Assembly: GCA_937872125.1 (NCBI GenBank)
Contig: CALMNY010000540.1
Location: 1-25,518, forward strand
Direction: 5' to 3'
DNA length: 25,518 nt
From: an uncultured Candidatus Competibacteraceae bacterium
GTDB lineage: Bacteria > Pseudomonadota > Gammaproteobacteria > Competibacterales > Competibacteraceae
In this document: one piece after another, positions 1 to 8,721 of the stretch
Position numbering within the stretch: the first letter of the stretch is position 1
Layout of the letters: every line of letters begins with the position of its first letter
The notes under the pieces: generated by a model
Told to the model about the DNA's origin: nothing
Database searches by the model: none
What the model saw: the letters and a program-made list of their open reading frames with translations, nothing else
Position numbers and translations under genes: made by a program

Positions 1-2
1 TC

Positions 3-224
3 CTGCCCTCCTGCGATAACGGGTTGCAGGCGGAGTTTCGCATCGTCGATGACGCATCCGGGTGCAAAACGACCTGGTCGCTGTCCGCGCAATGGTATGT
101 CGACATCAAAATCACCCTGTGGGAGTTGTGGGACGTCACCCCTGAACTCTATCCCGATTGTTTCTACCCCGGCCGCTACTACGAGCATGATCCTGACGAG
201 TTCCCGCAAATTCCGCCCCCTTAG
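3..224 (+). CDS. C-terminal end of an unidentified protein upstream of traF (partial)
   Basis: The frame is open from the first bases of the window and stops at a TAG at 222-224, so the gene begins outside the window. About 73 residues are visible. They contain four cysteines, are rich in Trp, Tyr and Asp, and end in a Pro run. The frame overlaps the chosen traF start (187) by 38 bases, as expected inside a transfer operon. In F-type systems such as the gonococcal genetic island, traN precedes traF, and TraN is a Cys-rich outer-membrane mating-pair protein; that is positional inference only, because no TraN motif is recognisable here. It could equally be another tra product or an unrelated protein. 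Confidence 0.5.
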   Translation: MPSCDNGLQAEFRIVDDASGCKTTWSLSAQWYVDIKITLWELWDVTPELYPDCFYPGRYYEHDPDEFPQIPPP

Positions 225-1587
225 CCCCCGCCTGACCGCCGGATCATCCGCGCGGGCGGCGGCCGGGCCGGGCGGGAGGGCCGCCGCCCGCCCCCGGGGG
301 CGCCTGACCCGCGGCCGCGCGTCCAGACTGGGCCTGCTGCTGGTGGCGGTACTCGCGACCCCCGCGCTCGTGGCCGAGCCGCAACTGGTGACCAACGACC
401 CGCTGGCGCGCGAGACATTCTTCGATCGCAAGGAAGAGGGATGGTTCTGGTACCGCGACGCGGCGGAGGAAGAATGGCTGCCCCCGCCCCCGCCCCCGCC
501 GCCCCCCGCCGCGCCGGCGGCCGCGCCGCCCGCCCCGCCGGCGGCCGCGCCGCCCGCCGGCCCGCCGGTCTTTTCGGTGCAGTGGTTGCGCAAAAAATTG
601 CCCGAGCTGCGCGAAATCGCCATCGACGAGCCAACCGAAGCGAACGTTGCCGCCTACATGTACGCGCAGAAGGTGATGATGGACAAGGCCGGCACCTTCG
701 CCACGGTCTGGCAGGACGTGTTGCGCAAGGATCCGCTGCTGGATGAGAACAACCGCTTCCCGATCGGCAGCACCTTCAAGCTCATGGCCCTGCGCGAGCA
801 GGATAAGGCGCGCTACACCGCGCTGCGCGCCCTGAATCAGAAGGCCGGCCTGTTCTACTTTTTCCGCTCCGACTGCGACTTTTGCCACGCGCAAACCCCT
901 CTGCTCTACAGCTTTGCCCGGGAGTTCAATTTCTTCATCTTCATGGTGTCGCTGGACGGCAAGCCCTTGCCGGGGATGAAGCCGGACGCCTATGTGGTCG
1001 ATCAGGGCCAGGCGCGGCACATGGGGATTGCCGTGGTGCCGGCGATCGTCCTGGCCGCCCCGCCCAAGGACCTGTTCGTCATTACCCAGGGCTACCTGAC
1101 CTATCACGCCATGCAGAACCGCATCTACCTGGCGGCGGAAGACCTGGGCCTGATCCCCCGCGAGCTGCAGGTCGCCGCCCATCCCATGGAGCGGGGGGTG
1201 CTGGGCCCCGCGGTGCTGGCCGACGCCAAGGCGCTGGGCCTGGAAAACGACCCGGCGAAGATGGTGGACTACTTGCGGCGCAAGACCCACGAAGCGCTGT
1301 ATGGCGAGGATGTGCCCGGGCCCTTGCCGCTCAATCTGCGCGCCGCGACCGCGGGCTTCGCCCTCGCGCCGGAGACGGCGATCGTGCCCCTCGCCGTGGC
1401 GCCGCCCGCCGGCCCGTCACCCCCGCCCGCGCCGCCCCCCACCGCGGCGTCTCCGCCGCCGCCCGCGGCGGACGTGCCCGCGCCCGCCGTACCGTCCCCC
1501 GCCGCGGCGCCGCCCCCGGAGCCGGAACCGGAACCCGAAGCCGGCGGCCTCACCGGCCTGTCGTTCGGCGACGGCCTGGACGAGTAA
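187..1587 (+). CDS. traF: TraF-like conjugal transfer pilus assembly protein with CxxC and Pro-rich tail
   Basis: The protein has 466 residues and belongs to the periplasmic TraF family, which has a thioredoxin fold and serves F-type pilus assembly. A basic N-terminus leads into a hydrophobic signal segment ending near residue 63. The family's GWFWY element follows at about 85. A Pro/Ala linker occupies about residues 98-128. The thioredoxin-like domain carries C230-x-x-C233 and the later DQGQA and VVPAI segments that align by eye with F TraF. F plasmid TraF lacks the CxxC, whereas many relatives keep it, so this copy may be redox-active. Residues from about 405 to the end form a Pro/Ala/Glu tail not usual for TraF, which is normally about 250-320 residues. 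The start is uncertain: ATG 187 overlaps the previous gene, and no strong Shine-Dalgarno sequence is seen. traH follows 39 bases downstream. Confidence 0.9.
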   Translation: MILTSSRKFRPLSPRLTAGSSARAAAGPGGRAAARPRGRLTRGRASRLGLLLVAVLATPALVAEPQLVTNDPLARETFFDRKEEGWFWYRDAAEEEWLPPPPPPPPPAAPAAAPPAPPAAAPPAGPPVFSVQWLRKKLPELREIAIDEPTEANVAAYMYAQKVMMDKAGTFATVWQDVLRKDPLLDENNRFPIGSTFKLMALREQDKARYTALRALNQKAGLFYFFRSDCDFCHAQTPLLYSFAREFNFFIFMVSLDGKPLPGMKPDAYVVDQGQARHMGIAVVPAIVLAAPPKDLFVITQGYLTYHAMQNRIYLAAEDLGLIPRELQVAAHPMERGVLGPAVLADAKALGLENDPAKMVDYLRRKTHEALYGEDVPGPLPLNLRAATAGFALAPETAIVPLAVAPPAGPSPPPAPPPTAASPPPPAADVPAPAVPSPAAAPPPEPEPEPEAGGLTGLSFGDGLDE

Positions 1588-1626
1588 CCCTCTGGACGCC
1601 CTTTGCCCTTGTCAGGACCTGCCGCC

Positions 1627-3183
1627 ATGCACCGCGCTGCCTCACCCCCCTTCCGCTCGTCCACCCGCTGGCTGCTGGGCGCCCTCCTGGCGCTGGTGGT
1701 GTTCCTGTTTGGCCTCCTCACGCCGTCCACCGGCCGGGCGGGGCTGCTCGAGGAGGCGGTAAGCTCGATGTTTTATGCCTCTACGACCTCGCCCCAGGTC
1801 TACGAGTCGCAACGGCGCAAGGGCTATGTCGCCGGCGCGGTCTCCCTGCGCACGCCGCTGCGCAATTTCAACATCCTCACCTTCGACCCGCCGCGCTTAC
1901 GCGCCGGCTGCGCCGGCATTGACCTGTTCGGCGGCAGCTTCTCCTTCATCAACGGCGAGCAGCTGCAGCAGCTGATCAAGCAGATCGGCGCCGCGGCGCT
2001 GTCCTATGCGGTATACGTCGCCATCAATGAGATGTGTAAACCGTGCGGCGCCACCATCGCCTTTCTGCAAAAGCTCATGAGCCAGTTGAACTCCGGGTCG
2101 CTCAATGCCTGCAAGATCGCCAAGGGCCTGGTGGACGGCTTGCGCGAACCGTCCAGTCTGAAAGAAACCCTCACCGGCAAGGACAGCATGTTCGCCACCA
2201 TCAAGAACTTCTATGAGGACATCACCGAATCGGTGACCGAGGGCTTCAAGGATGCCGACGAGCCCGGCAAATACGCCGAGCAGGGCGCGGATGGACTGGC
2301 GAAGGACAACCCGGAAAATCCCCTGCGCGGCAACCTGGTGTGGCGGGCGCTGTTTCGTGATCAGGCGGCGAACGCCTTCGGCGATCCCGCCACCTCGGCG
2401 CTGGGCGTCATCAACGTCGAGATGGCGGAATACATGATGAGCGTGACCGGTACGGTGGTGTTGCCCGTGGTCGGCGAAAACGGCAACTGTCCGGATACCT
2501 CCGGCTCCGGGACAGCGAGCTCGCCCTCGCCCAAGGAATGCCTGCCCGTGCCGTTCGGGCGGCTGTTGTCCTTCAAGCAGTTCGCGGAAGGCAACCTCGG
2601 CGGGCATAACAACGTGCAATATTGGAAATGCACGGATAACGTCAATAAGCCCAGCGGCTGCCTGAAGCTGTCGAAAAGCACGTTCACGTTCAAAGGCATA
2701 AAATCCTTCGTGCACAAGCAGCTGTTTGGTCACGATGATGTCACCAGCAGTCATGTCGAGGCGGGCAGCCTGGTCGATAATGTCATCAGCGGCAACACCT
2801 TCACCGAAGAGCAGATCAAGTTCGTCAACACCGTGCCGCACGTCCCGGTCCTGGCCCTGATGCTGAAGGCCGCCCGGGTAAAAGGGGCGCCGCAACATGT
2901 GGCCCATTTCGCGAAAGACTTTCTGGCGGACGCCATGGTGGTCCACCTGGGCCACGCCATCCTGAAGATCTCGCGGGAACTCTTTTCCGGCCAGGCGGAA
3001 GTGACGCCGCCGCCTGACTGGAACGCCACCCTGGCGTCAATCCGGGAAGATCTCAAGCCTTACCAGATGCGGATCAGTAAGACGATCACCGAGGTATCCG
3101 ACCTGGCGGAGTACGTCGATCGGATCGTCAGCGGCTATCCGTCGCTCATCACCACGACGGCCGCGCCGCAGGGTGGTAAATGA
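1627..3183 (+). CDS. traH: TraH conjugal transfer protein (F-type mating-pair/pilus assembly)
   Basis: The 518-residue protein matches TraH throughout. It has a signal peptide of about 38 residues ending STGRA, then the family's GLLEEA and FGGSFSFING elements, and a cysteine pair in the CKPCG motif. TraH is periplasmic and needed for pilus extension and mating-pair stabilisation in F-type systems. I prefer ATG 1627 to an upstream TTG at 1603, because it directly precedes the signal peptide and has AGGA ten bases before it. The gene lies between traF and a short coupled gene, and its TGA overlaps that gene's ATG (ATGA at 3180-3183). The C-terminal third contains predicted helical segments with no further domain that I recognise. 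Confidence 0.93.
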   Translation: MHRAASPPFRSSTRWLLGALLALVVFLFGLLTPSTGRAGLLEEAVSSMFYASTTSPQVYESQRRKGYVAGAVSLRTPLRNFNILTFDPPRLRAGCAGIDLFGGSFSFINGEQLQQLIKQIGAAALSYAVYVAINEMCKPCGATIAFLQKLMSQLNSGSLNACKIAKGLVDGLREPSSLKETLTGKDSMFATIKNFYEDITESVTEGFKDADEPGKYAEQGADGLAKDNPENPLRGNLVWRALFRDQAANAFGDPATSALGVINVEMAEYMMSVTGTVVLPVVGENGNCPDTSGSGTASSPSPKECLPVPFGRLLSFKQFAEGNLGGHNNVQYWKCTDNVNKPSGCLKLSKSTFTFKGIKSFVHKQLFGHDDVTSSHVEAGSLVDNVISGNTFTEEQIKFVNTVPHVPVLALMLKAARVKGAPQHVAHFAKDFLADAMVVHLGHAILKISRELFSGQAEVTPPPDWNATLASIREDLKPYQMRISKTITEVSDLAEYVDRIVSGYPSLITTTAAPQGGK

Positions 3184-3341
3184 GCGGATCGCTGCAGCGC
3201 GGGTTCCGCCCCGGGGGGGAAGTGGCCACCCGGGGTCAGGATGGTTTCACCGGCACGTTTAACGGAGGCGGCATGCACGCCACGGTCGGCGTGGGGCGTG
3301 GGCGCCCCCCCGCCGGGCGTCTGCCGAGCAGCTGGCGATGA
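3180..3341 (+). CDS. Small coupled ORF between traH and traG (53 aa, hypothetical)
   Basis: ATG at 3180-3182 overlaps the traH stop as ATGA. The frame stays open for 53 codons and stops at 3339-3341, where its TGA overlaps the traG ATG, again as ATGA. This fills exactly the gap between traH and traG and provides translational coupling on both sides. The product is Gly/Arg-rich and hydrophilic with an internal Met near residue 32, and has no signal peptide or membrane segment. I do not recognise a family. The double stop/start overlap is the main evidence that it is translated. Alternatively it may be only a ribosome path that couples traG to traH, with the peptide itself unimportant. Confidence 0.55.
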   Translation: MSGSLQRGFRPGGEVATRGQDGFTGTFNGGGMHATVGVGRGRPPAGRLPSSWR

Positions 3342-6300
3342 ATTTCACTCTCTATTGTTATGGCGATATCGAGCTGTTTAGCGGTGGGTTGCGCGCCGTC
3401 GCCATGCTGTTCGACCCGTTCACCGGCTCGCTGGTCGGCGAGAGCGGGTTGCAGATTGGTACCCTGACCGCCCTGGCCTTCATGGTCTCGCTAGCGGGGA
3501 TTGCCATCACCGGTATTTCCCGGCAACGGGTCAATGTCGATCACCTGCTGGTCCTGCTCCTGGTGTTCGGCGTGATGTTTATCCCCAAAACCGATCTCAA
3601 TATCGAGGACGTGATCACCGGGAAGGTCGATATCGTCGAGGACGTGCCGATCGGCGTCGCGGCCGTCGGGGGCGTGGTGTCCCATATCAGTCTGGTCCTG
3701 GCCGAGAACTTCGAGACCGTTTTTTCCATCCCGTCAGGTGCGCCCGCGCCCTGGGAATCGCAATGGACGGGGATGGGCTTTGGCACGGGGTCGGGCGGGA
3801 TGAACTCGCCCCTGCGCCTGCTGCTGGCGACCCGCGCTATCTTAGTGGGCGATCATGATCACTACATCAGTACCGATCTGGCCTTTTTTGTCCGGGAATG
3901 CACCCGGCCGCCGTTTTCGTGGGAGGCCTATCACGCCGCCCCGGCCAAGATTGACTATCTTATGACCCATCACAGTACGGGCATCACGAACTACTTTGAC
4001 CCGGTCCTGGGGGATTTCCGGGCGATGAGCTGTGCCGACGCCAAGGGCTTGCTGGCGCCGCGGCTGGATGACTATTTCAAGGACGGTAAGGATGGCAAAT
4101 TCAATCAGGTGGTCTGCGCCAACATGGGGACCCCGCCGGAGTATACCGGGACGGACATCGCCTGTGGCGATGGCGCGGTCGCGGATGCTTACCAACGCTT
4201 GCTGCCGGAATTGAGCGCCTCGGGGGTGACGGCGGCGGCCTTCATGAAGGATCTGATGCTGAATAAGATGGTGCAGGCCACCATTGGCTGCGGCGCCCCG
4301 GTCAACGAGGACAGCTTTCGCCTCTGCCTGACGACGATGACCGACGCCCTCGAGCAATCGCGGGTGCAGAACGCCGCGGCCGCCTCCGGCTTTCAGAAGA
4401 TCATGATCCCGGCGATGAACATGTTCCTGTTCCTGTTCTACGCCATCAGCCCGCTGATCGCCGTGGTGATCGCCGCCAGCGGCATGATGGGGCTGTCGAT
4501 CGCCGGCAAGTACCTGTTGTTTGGCGTCTGGTCGCATTCCTGGCTGCCGGTGGCGGTGGTCATCGACTACTTCATGGAGGCCTCGGTCAAGCAGGAACTG
4601 CATAACTATTCCCTGGCCTACCTGAACGGCAATTTCGACGGCACGCGGTTCTACGACATCATCGCCGATCACATCAGCGTCGCCTCGGATCTCCTGGCCG
4701 CGACACCGCTGGTGACCCTGGCGATCATTACCGGGTCGATGTTCTCCATGACCAGTGTCGCTAACCGCATGGGCGCCCGCGACCATGTCGATGAGACCAA
4801 GCTGGCGCCGTCGACCCTCAAGCAGGATGCGCTGACGACCAATAGCTACGACAAGCAATCCTATGGCGGCGTGGGCACGCAGGCGGTGACGCAGCGCGGC
4901 GGCCAGGTGGCGTTTTTGTCCGATCAGGCCATGGAGCAGTCGCACAAACTCGACGCGAGTATGGTGCGCACCGCAGGCCAGGCGTTCGCCCAGCAGCAAT
5001 CGGCGAATTACCAGCGCGCGTCGGAACAGGCCATGGAAAAGGGCGCCCAGGATCTGGGCCAGTCGCTGGCCCGCTGGGGGAACAGCACCTCCTCGGGCTC
5101 GGAAACCAGTGCCGCATATCAGCAACTGAAAAGCACGGGCCTGGACTTTAACCACCGCTATGGCACGGAAGAGAAACTGTCGGATGCCGCCGCGGCGGTG
5201 CTGGGCGCGGCCTATACCGCGAGCGGCAAGCTGGGTTTGCCGTCGGCGCTGAAGTTGGCGGGCACGCTGGGGGCGGAGGCGGGTCTCAGCGCCGAGGATC
5301 GCCAGAAGGTCGAGCGGTCGTTAGCGAAGGGCTATACCGAAGCCCAGGGCAGCAGCGTCAGCCTCAAATCCGGCGCGGATGCCAAGTTTGCCCAGTCGGT
5401 CAAGGAGAGCGAGAGCGCGATTCACGAACTGAGTGGCAGCGCCGCCAAATCCTTCTCGGAGGGCGCCAAGCTGAGCGACAAGGCCTCCACGTCCGTCGCG
5501 GATATCGCTCAGTGGACCAGGGATGTGGGCACGCAGGGCCGCCTGGCCAACGGCCAGTCCGCGCGCATCGCGCCCATGCTGCAAAACGCCATGCTGACCG
5601 ACGGCAGCCTGGCGGGACGGATGGTGGACGGCATCTCCTCCGCGGTGGCGGGCATGGTGAGCAAGGCGAATGCCTCCGGGGCGGACGGCACGGCCCTCGG
5701 GACCGCGTTCAATAACCGCGTGCAAGCCCATGACGAATTTCTGCGCAAGAACGGGCAGTTTCAGGATCCCCAGCAACGCAAGGCGATGGCGATGCTGGAG
5801 GCCCTGGCGTCGGTGGCCAGCGGCGGGGTGGCGAACAAAAATAATGAACCCGAGTTCGCCAATGCCGCCCTGGGGCAGGTATTGAAAGAATTTGCGCCGC
5901 AACTCAACCTGGGGGCCGGGTCGGGCAAGGCGGGCCTGAGTGAGCAGGTGCAGGGGCGGATCGGGCAAGCCGAGAGACAGGTGCCGGGCAGCGACTTTGG
6001 CGCCCGCATGGAGGCGCGGGTCCGGCAGGGCGAGCAGGACGTGGTGAATGATGGCAACCGGATCAACCCCCCGACGGAAGGGGCGGCAGCGGCGGCATTC
6101 CCGGGGATGACGCAGCGGGTGATGGGGAAGGACGCGGAGTTCAATGGGCAACTCAATGCGGACCCCGTCACACGGCGGGTGAACCAGGAGCAGACAGCGG
6201 GCCGGGCTTACCTGCAGAACGAGGCGATGCCAGCGCTCGAAGCGGCGGGCCGGGCATTGGACAAGATTCAGGGGGTCGCGGACGCGGGGCGCGACATGGC

Positions 6301-7192
6301 CACGGGCTGGCTCACCACTAACGGGGATGCTTTGAATGCCGGTGAGGCGGCGGGCAAGGAACTGGCTGACAGTTCGCCGGCGTTGCAAAGGCAGCTGTCG
6401 CCCGCAGCCCGCGACTATTTCGCAAAAAGCTACGCCCACGGCTTTGCCCAGGCGACCGGGAAAGATGGCTATGACGACGGGGAGCTGGCCAAAGCTGCCC
6501 AGGGGTTGTCCCCGCAGGAGATGGAAAAGGCCGATGCGTTAGCGGCCCAGGCGGTAGATTTCGGCATGCGGCCTTCCACTCAGCGGGACACCCTGGAGCA
6601 TTTCGCCGACTTCTTTAACGGGAGTCCGGGCGGAGGCCCAACGGCGCAAGATAACGGATCGGGCGCTGACCCAACGGCTGAAAAAAAAACGATAACAAAT
6701 GGAATTTCCCTCGGCCCGACTAGCGTGCGCTATGCGGAGAATATCCAGCACTGGAACAAGGCCATCACCACCGCCAAGGGCGAGGACTATGCCAACCTGG
6801 TGGCCGACGAGGCCGTGCGCCAGGGGGTGGACCCCTACCTCGCCGTGGCGGTGGCGGCGGCGGAAAGCAGCTTCAATCCCAACGCCGGCTCAAACAAAGG
6901 CGCCCAGGGCCTGATGCAGCTCATCCCCAGCACGGCCCGCGGTCTGGGCCTCGATCCCGAGGAGCGCACGGACCCGGCGAAGAACGCACAGGCCGGGGTG
7001 CGCTATCTCGCGCAGCAACTGGCGAGACACGATGGCGATGTCACCCTGGCCCTGGCGGCCTACAACGCCGGCCCGGGCGCCGTGGAAAGATGGGACAACG
7101 AAGTGCCCCCCTATCCGGAAACCCAGGCCTATGTCGCCCGCGTCACCGACATCACCCACCACTTGCGCGCCCATGCCCGCCGGCAGTCCTGA
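3338..7192 (+). CDS. traG: TraG mating-pair stabilisation/entry exclusion protein fused to a C-terminal SLT lytic transglycosylase
   Basis: The protein has 1284 residues. The N-terminal ~490 residues are TraG-like and contain several hydrophobic segments (about 35-55, 68-83, 350-410, 455-475). This inner-membrane part of TraG works in pilus assembly and entry exclusion. Residues ~490-1110 are a long Ala/Ser/Gln-rich, largely helical periplasmic region. From about 1150 to 1275 there is a lytic transglycosylase (SLT, goose-lysozyme-like) domain: ESSFNP with likely catalytic E1176, GAQGLMQLIPSTA, then AYNAGPGAVERW. Such domains cut peptidoglycan to let the transfer channel through. A run of nine A (6681-6689) in an AT-rich patch sits just before the SLT domain, at codons 1115-1117. 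ATG 3338 overlaps the stop of the preceding small gene. The TraG identity and the SLT domain are clear; that they act as one polypeptide is an inference. Confidence 0.93.
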   Translation: MNFTLYCYGDIELFSGGLRAVAMLFDPFTGSLVGESGLQIGTLTALAFMVSLAGIAITGISRQRVNVDHLLVLLLVFGVMFIPKTDLNIEDVITGKVDIVEDVPIGVAAVGGVVSHISLVLAENFETVFSIPSGAPAPWESQWTGMGFGTGSGGMNSPLRLLLATRAILVGDHDHYISTDLAFFVRECTRPPFSWEAYHAAPAKIDYLMTHHSTGITNYFDPVLGDFRAMSCADAKGLLAPRLDDYFKDGKDGKFNQVVCANMGTPPEYTGTDIACGDGAVADAYQRLLPELSASGVTAAAFMKDLMLNKMVQATIGCGAPVNEDSFRLCLTTMTDALEQSRVQNAAAASGFQKIMIPAMNMFLFLFYAISPLIAVVIAASGMMGLSIAGKYLLFGVWSHSWLPVAVVIDYFMEASVKQELHNYSLAYLNGNFDGTRFYDIIADHISVASDLLAATPLVTLAIITGSMFSMTSVANRMGARDHVDETKLAPSTLKQDALTTNSYDKQSYGGVGTQAVTQRGGQVAFLSDQAMEQSHKLDASMVRTAGQAFAQQQSANYQRASEQAMEKGAQDLGQSLARWGNSTSSGSETSAAYQQLKSTGLDFNHRYGTEEKLSDAAAAVLGAAYTASGKLGLPSALKLAGTLGAEAGLSAEDRQKVERSLAKGYTEAQGSSVSLKSGADAKFAQSVKESESAIHELSGSAAKSFSEGAKLSDKASTSVADIAQWTRDVGTQGRLANGQSARIAPMLQNAMLTDGSLAGRMVDGISSAVAGMVSKANASGADGTALGTAFNNRVQAHDEFLRKNGQFQDPQQRKAMAMLEALASVASGGVANKNNEPEFANAALGQVLKEFAPQLNLGAGSGKAGLSEQVQGRIGQAERQVPGSDFGARMEARVRQGEQDVVNDGNRINPPTEGAAAAAFPGMTQRVMGKDAEFNGQLNADPVTRRVNQEQTAGRAYLQNEAMPALEAAGRALDKIQGVADAGRDMATGWLTTNGDALNAGEAAGKELADSSPALQRQLSPAARDYFAKSYAHGFAQATGKDGYDDGELAKAAQGLSPQEMEKADALAAQAVDFGMRPSTQRDTLEHFADFFNGSPGGGPTAQDNGSGADPTAEKKTITNGISLGPTSVRYAENIQHWNKAITTAKGEDYANLVADEAVRQGVDPYLAVAVAAAESSFNPNAGSNKGAQGLMQLIPSTARGLGLDPEERTDPAKNAQAGVRYLAQQLARHDGDVTLALAAYNAGPGAVERWDNEVPPYPETQAYVARVTDITHHLRAHARRQS
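6681..6689 (+). other. A9 homopolymer (possible slippage site) at the TraG/SLT domain junction
   Basis: Nine consecutive A residues follow GCTG in a gene that is otherwise very GC-rich, and the next ~25 bases are also AT-rich. Read in frame they encode part of Glu-Lys-Lys (1115-1117). Adding one A leads to a TAG within about a dozen codons; removing one gives TAA almost at once. Slippage by polymerase or ribosome would therefore yield TraG without the transglycosylase domain. Whether slippage occurs cannot be told from sequence. Confidence 0.4.
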
Positions 7193-7246
7193 GGGGCGGC
7201 GGCGTCACCCGGGCACCGCCTGCCCACCGCCGCCGCGGGCTGGCAC

Positions 7247-7891
7247 ATGACGCGCCGGATGCCGCCGCCGGCCCCGGCCGCCTGGGCGGCGCAACCGCAG
7301 TGCCAGGCCTGCACCCTGGCGGCGACGCGCACCGCCACGGTCTCCCCCAGCGGGCCGCCTGGCGCGCGCCTGGTGCTGGTGAGCGATATCCCCGAACCCG
7401 CGGATGCGCGCACCGGGCGCCGGTTCAGCAGCCCCGGCAGCCGGCGCCTGGCCAAACTCCTGGCCGCGCGGGGCATCGACCTGGCGCAGTGCGGCCTGGC
7501 CAGTTGCTGCGCCTGTCCGGCGCCCGATCACCGGCGGCCGCGGGCGCCGGAGGTGCGGGCGTGCGCCCCCTGGCTGGAAAAGGCCTTGCGCACCTATTTT
7601 CAGCCGACGGTCATTCTCGCGGTTGGCGGCATCGCCACCCGCTACTTCTACGGCCCGGGCCGCTTCCTGCCGCTGCTGGTGGCCGCCCATGCGGCGCAGC
7701 ATGTGCCGCCGGATCCGACGCGGGCCGGCGTGCGGGTGGTGCCAGTGCCCTCCCTGGGCACCATTCGCCAGCGGGCGGCCAATGGCCTGACCTGGCACGC
7801 GGTGGCCGAGCAACAGCTGGCCTGCGCCGCGGGCTACCTTTCCACCCTTGATGCGCTGCAGAGCGCCCCCCCGCCATGCTCCACGACCTGA
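7247..7891 (+). CDS. Family 4-like uracil-DNA glycosylase homologue (Fe-S type)
   Basis: The 214-residue product resembles family 4 (Fe-S) uracil-DNA glycosylases, which remove uracil from DNA. Four cysteines fit the family's cluster pattern: C19-x2-C22 near the N-terminus and C90-x15-C106 in the middle. The usual context is present after them: GRRF..PGSRRLAKLL, then a helix ending WLEKAL and QPTVILAVGGIA. However, the motif A normally read as GEAPG is SDIPE here, and extra cysteines (C82, C87, C88) surround C90, so glycosylase activity is doubtful. ATG 7247 is the first start after the traG stop. The end overlaps the next gene by 16 bases, indicating co-transcription. A role in protecting or sensing transferred single-stranded DNA is a guess. 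Confidence 0.75.
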   Translation: MTRRMPPPAPAAWAAQPQCQACTLAATRTATVSPSGPPGARLVLVSDIPEPADARTGRRFSSPGSRRLAKLLAARGIDLAQCGLASCCACPAPDHRRPRAPEVRACAPWLEKALRTYFQPTVILAVGGIATRYFYGPGRFLPLLVAAHAAQHVPPDPTRAGVRVVPVPSLGTIRQRAANGLTWHAVAEQQLACAAGYLSTLDALQSAPPPCSTT

Positions 7892-8694
7892 CGCGCGTAT
7901 GTTCCCTCCCTTTGGGCCGCTGGGCCCGAACGCTGCTGCCCTGGGCCGCGCTGGCGTGGCCCCTGACCGGCTGGCCGCAGTCGCCGCCGCCCGTCCCGCC
8001 GTCGTTGTCGCCCGCCGCCGCGAGCGACAAGCCCTTTGATCAGGTGGTGGTCGACGCGCAGGGCGGAAAGCAGCTGGCGGGGGCCGCGGCGCCGCCGGCG
8101 GCGGACGCAACGGACTGGGGGGAGGGTGAGGCGCCGCTGAGCTGGCAGGAGTTTACCCGCAAGATGGTCGAAGAGGGCCCGACCCTGACGCGGGCCAACA
8201 CCAAGCGCGTCATCCTGGACCCGCCGAGCCGCGAGCAGCGCGCCCGGTCCTCCGCCGCGTTCCTGGTGGAAACCTTCAAACTGCGCCGCGAGAGCGAGGG
8301 GCGCTTTCGCGCCTACATCACCCAGCTCAAGACCGAGACGCCGCTGATTATCGAGCTGGTGGGCATGTTCGGCCACACGGCGGTGGTGCAGACCGCCTCG
8401 CGCTTTCGCGATCTGGCGGAAAGCGATCAGCGGATGTTCGTCCAGGAATGGTCGACGCGCTGGCATCAGGAGGTGGCGGGGCCGATTTCCCGCCTGATTG
8501 TCACCGACCCGCGGGAAGGCCGGCTGTATGCCATCGAACATTATGCCGCGGTGACCAATACGGCCGATCCGCTGACCATCCCCTTGCTGGCGGTCAACGA
8601 GCGGATCAAGGACCGCCCGCCCCCGGCGGAGGCCGCGCCGCCGGCGCCGCCCCCGGCGGAGCCCGCATCACCGGCACCGCCCCCGGCCGACTGA
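7876..8694 (+). CDS. Putative exported protein of unknown function
   Basis: The product has 272 residues. The N-terminus has arginines followed by a hydrophobic stretch (LLPWAALAWPL) that fits a signal peptide or anchor, then a Pro-rich linker. A globular part spans about 75-240, and the tail is a Pro/Ala/Glu repeat (PPPAEPASPAPPPAD). The start lies inside the UDG-like gene by 16 bases, so the two are probably translated together. I do not recognise a family. Its place downstream of traG is where SXT-type elements carry entry-exclusion genes, but nothing in the sequence supports that role. The Pro-rich tail is similar in style to the TraF tail and may reach across the periplasm. Confidence 0.7.
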   Translation: MLHDLTRVCSLPLGRWARTLLPWAALAWPLTGWPQSPPPVPPSLSPAAASDKPFDQVVVDAQGGKQLAGAAAPPAADATDWGEGEAPLSWQEFTRKMVEEGPTLTRANTKRVILDPPSREQRARSSAAFLVETFKLRRESEGRFRAYITQLKTETPLIIELVGMFGHTAVVQTASRFRDLAESDQRMFVQEWSTRWHQEVAGPISRLIVTDPREGRLYAIEHYAAVTNTADPLTIPLLAVNERIKDRPPPAEAAPPAPPPAEPASPAPPPAD

Positions 8695-8721
8695 GGCCGC
8701 GCCGGGGCCCTGCCGGGGTGC

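Noticed and set aside
244..1290. Long minus-strand frame opposite traF
   Set aside because: It is a shadow of the GC-biased traF frame; the product is low-complexity His/Arg/Gly with no ribosome site, and traF is clearly real.
3842..5155. 437-codon minus-strand frame opposite traG
   Set aside because: Antisense shadow with an unnatural Arg/His/Gln-rich composition; the plus frame is a recognisable TraG.
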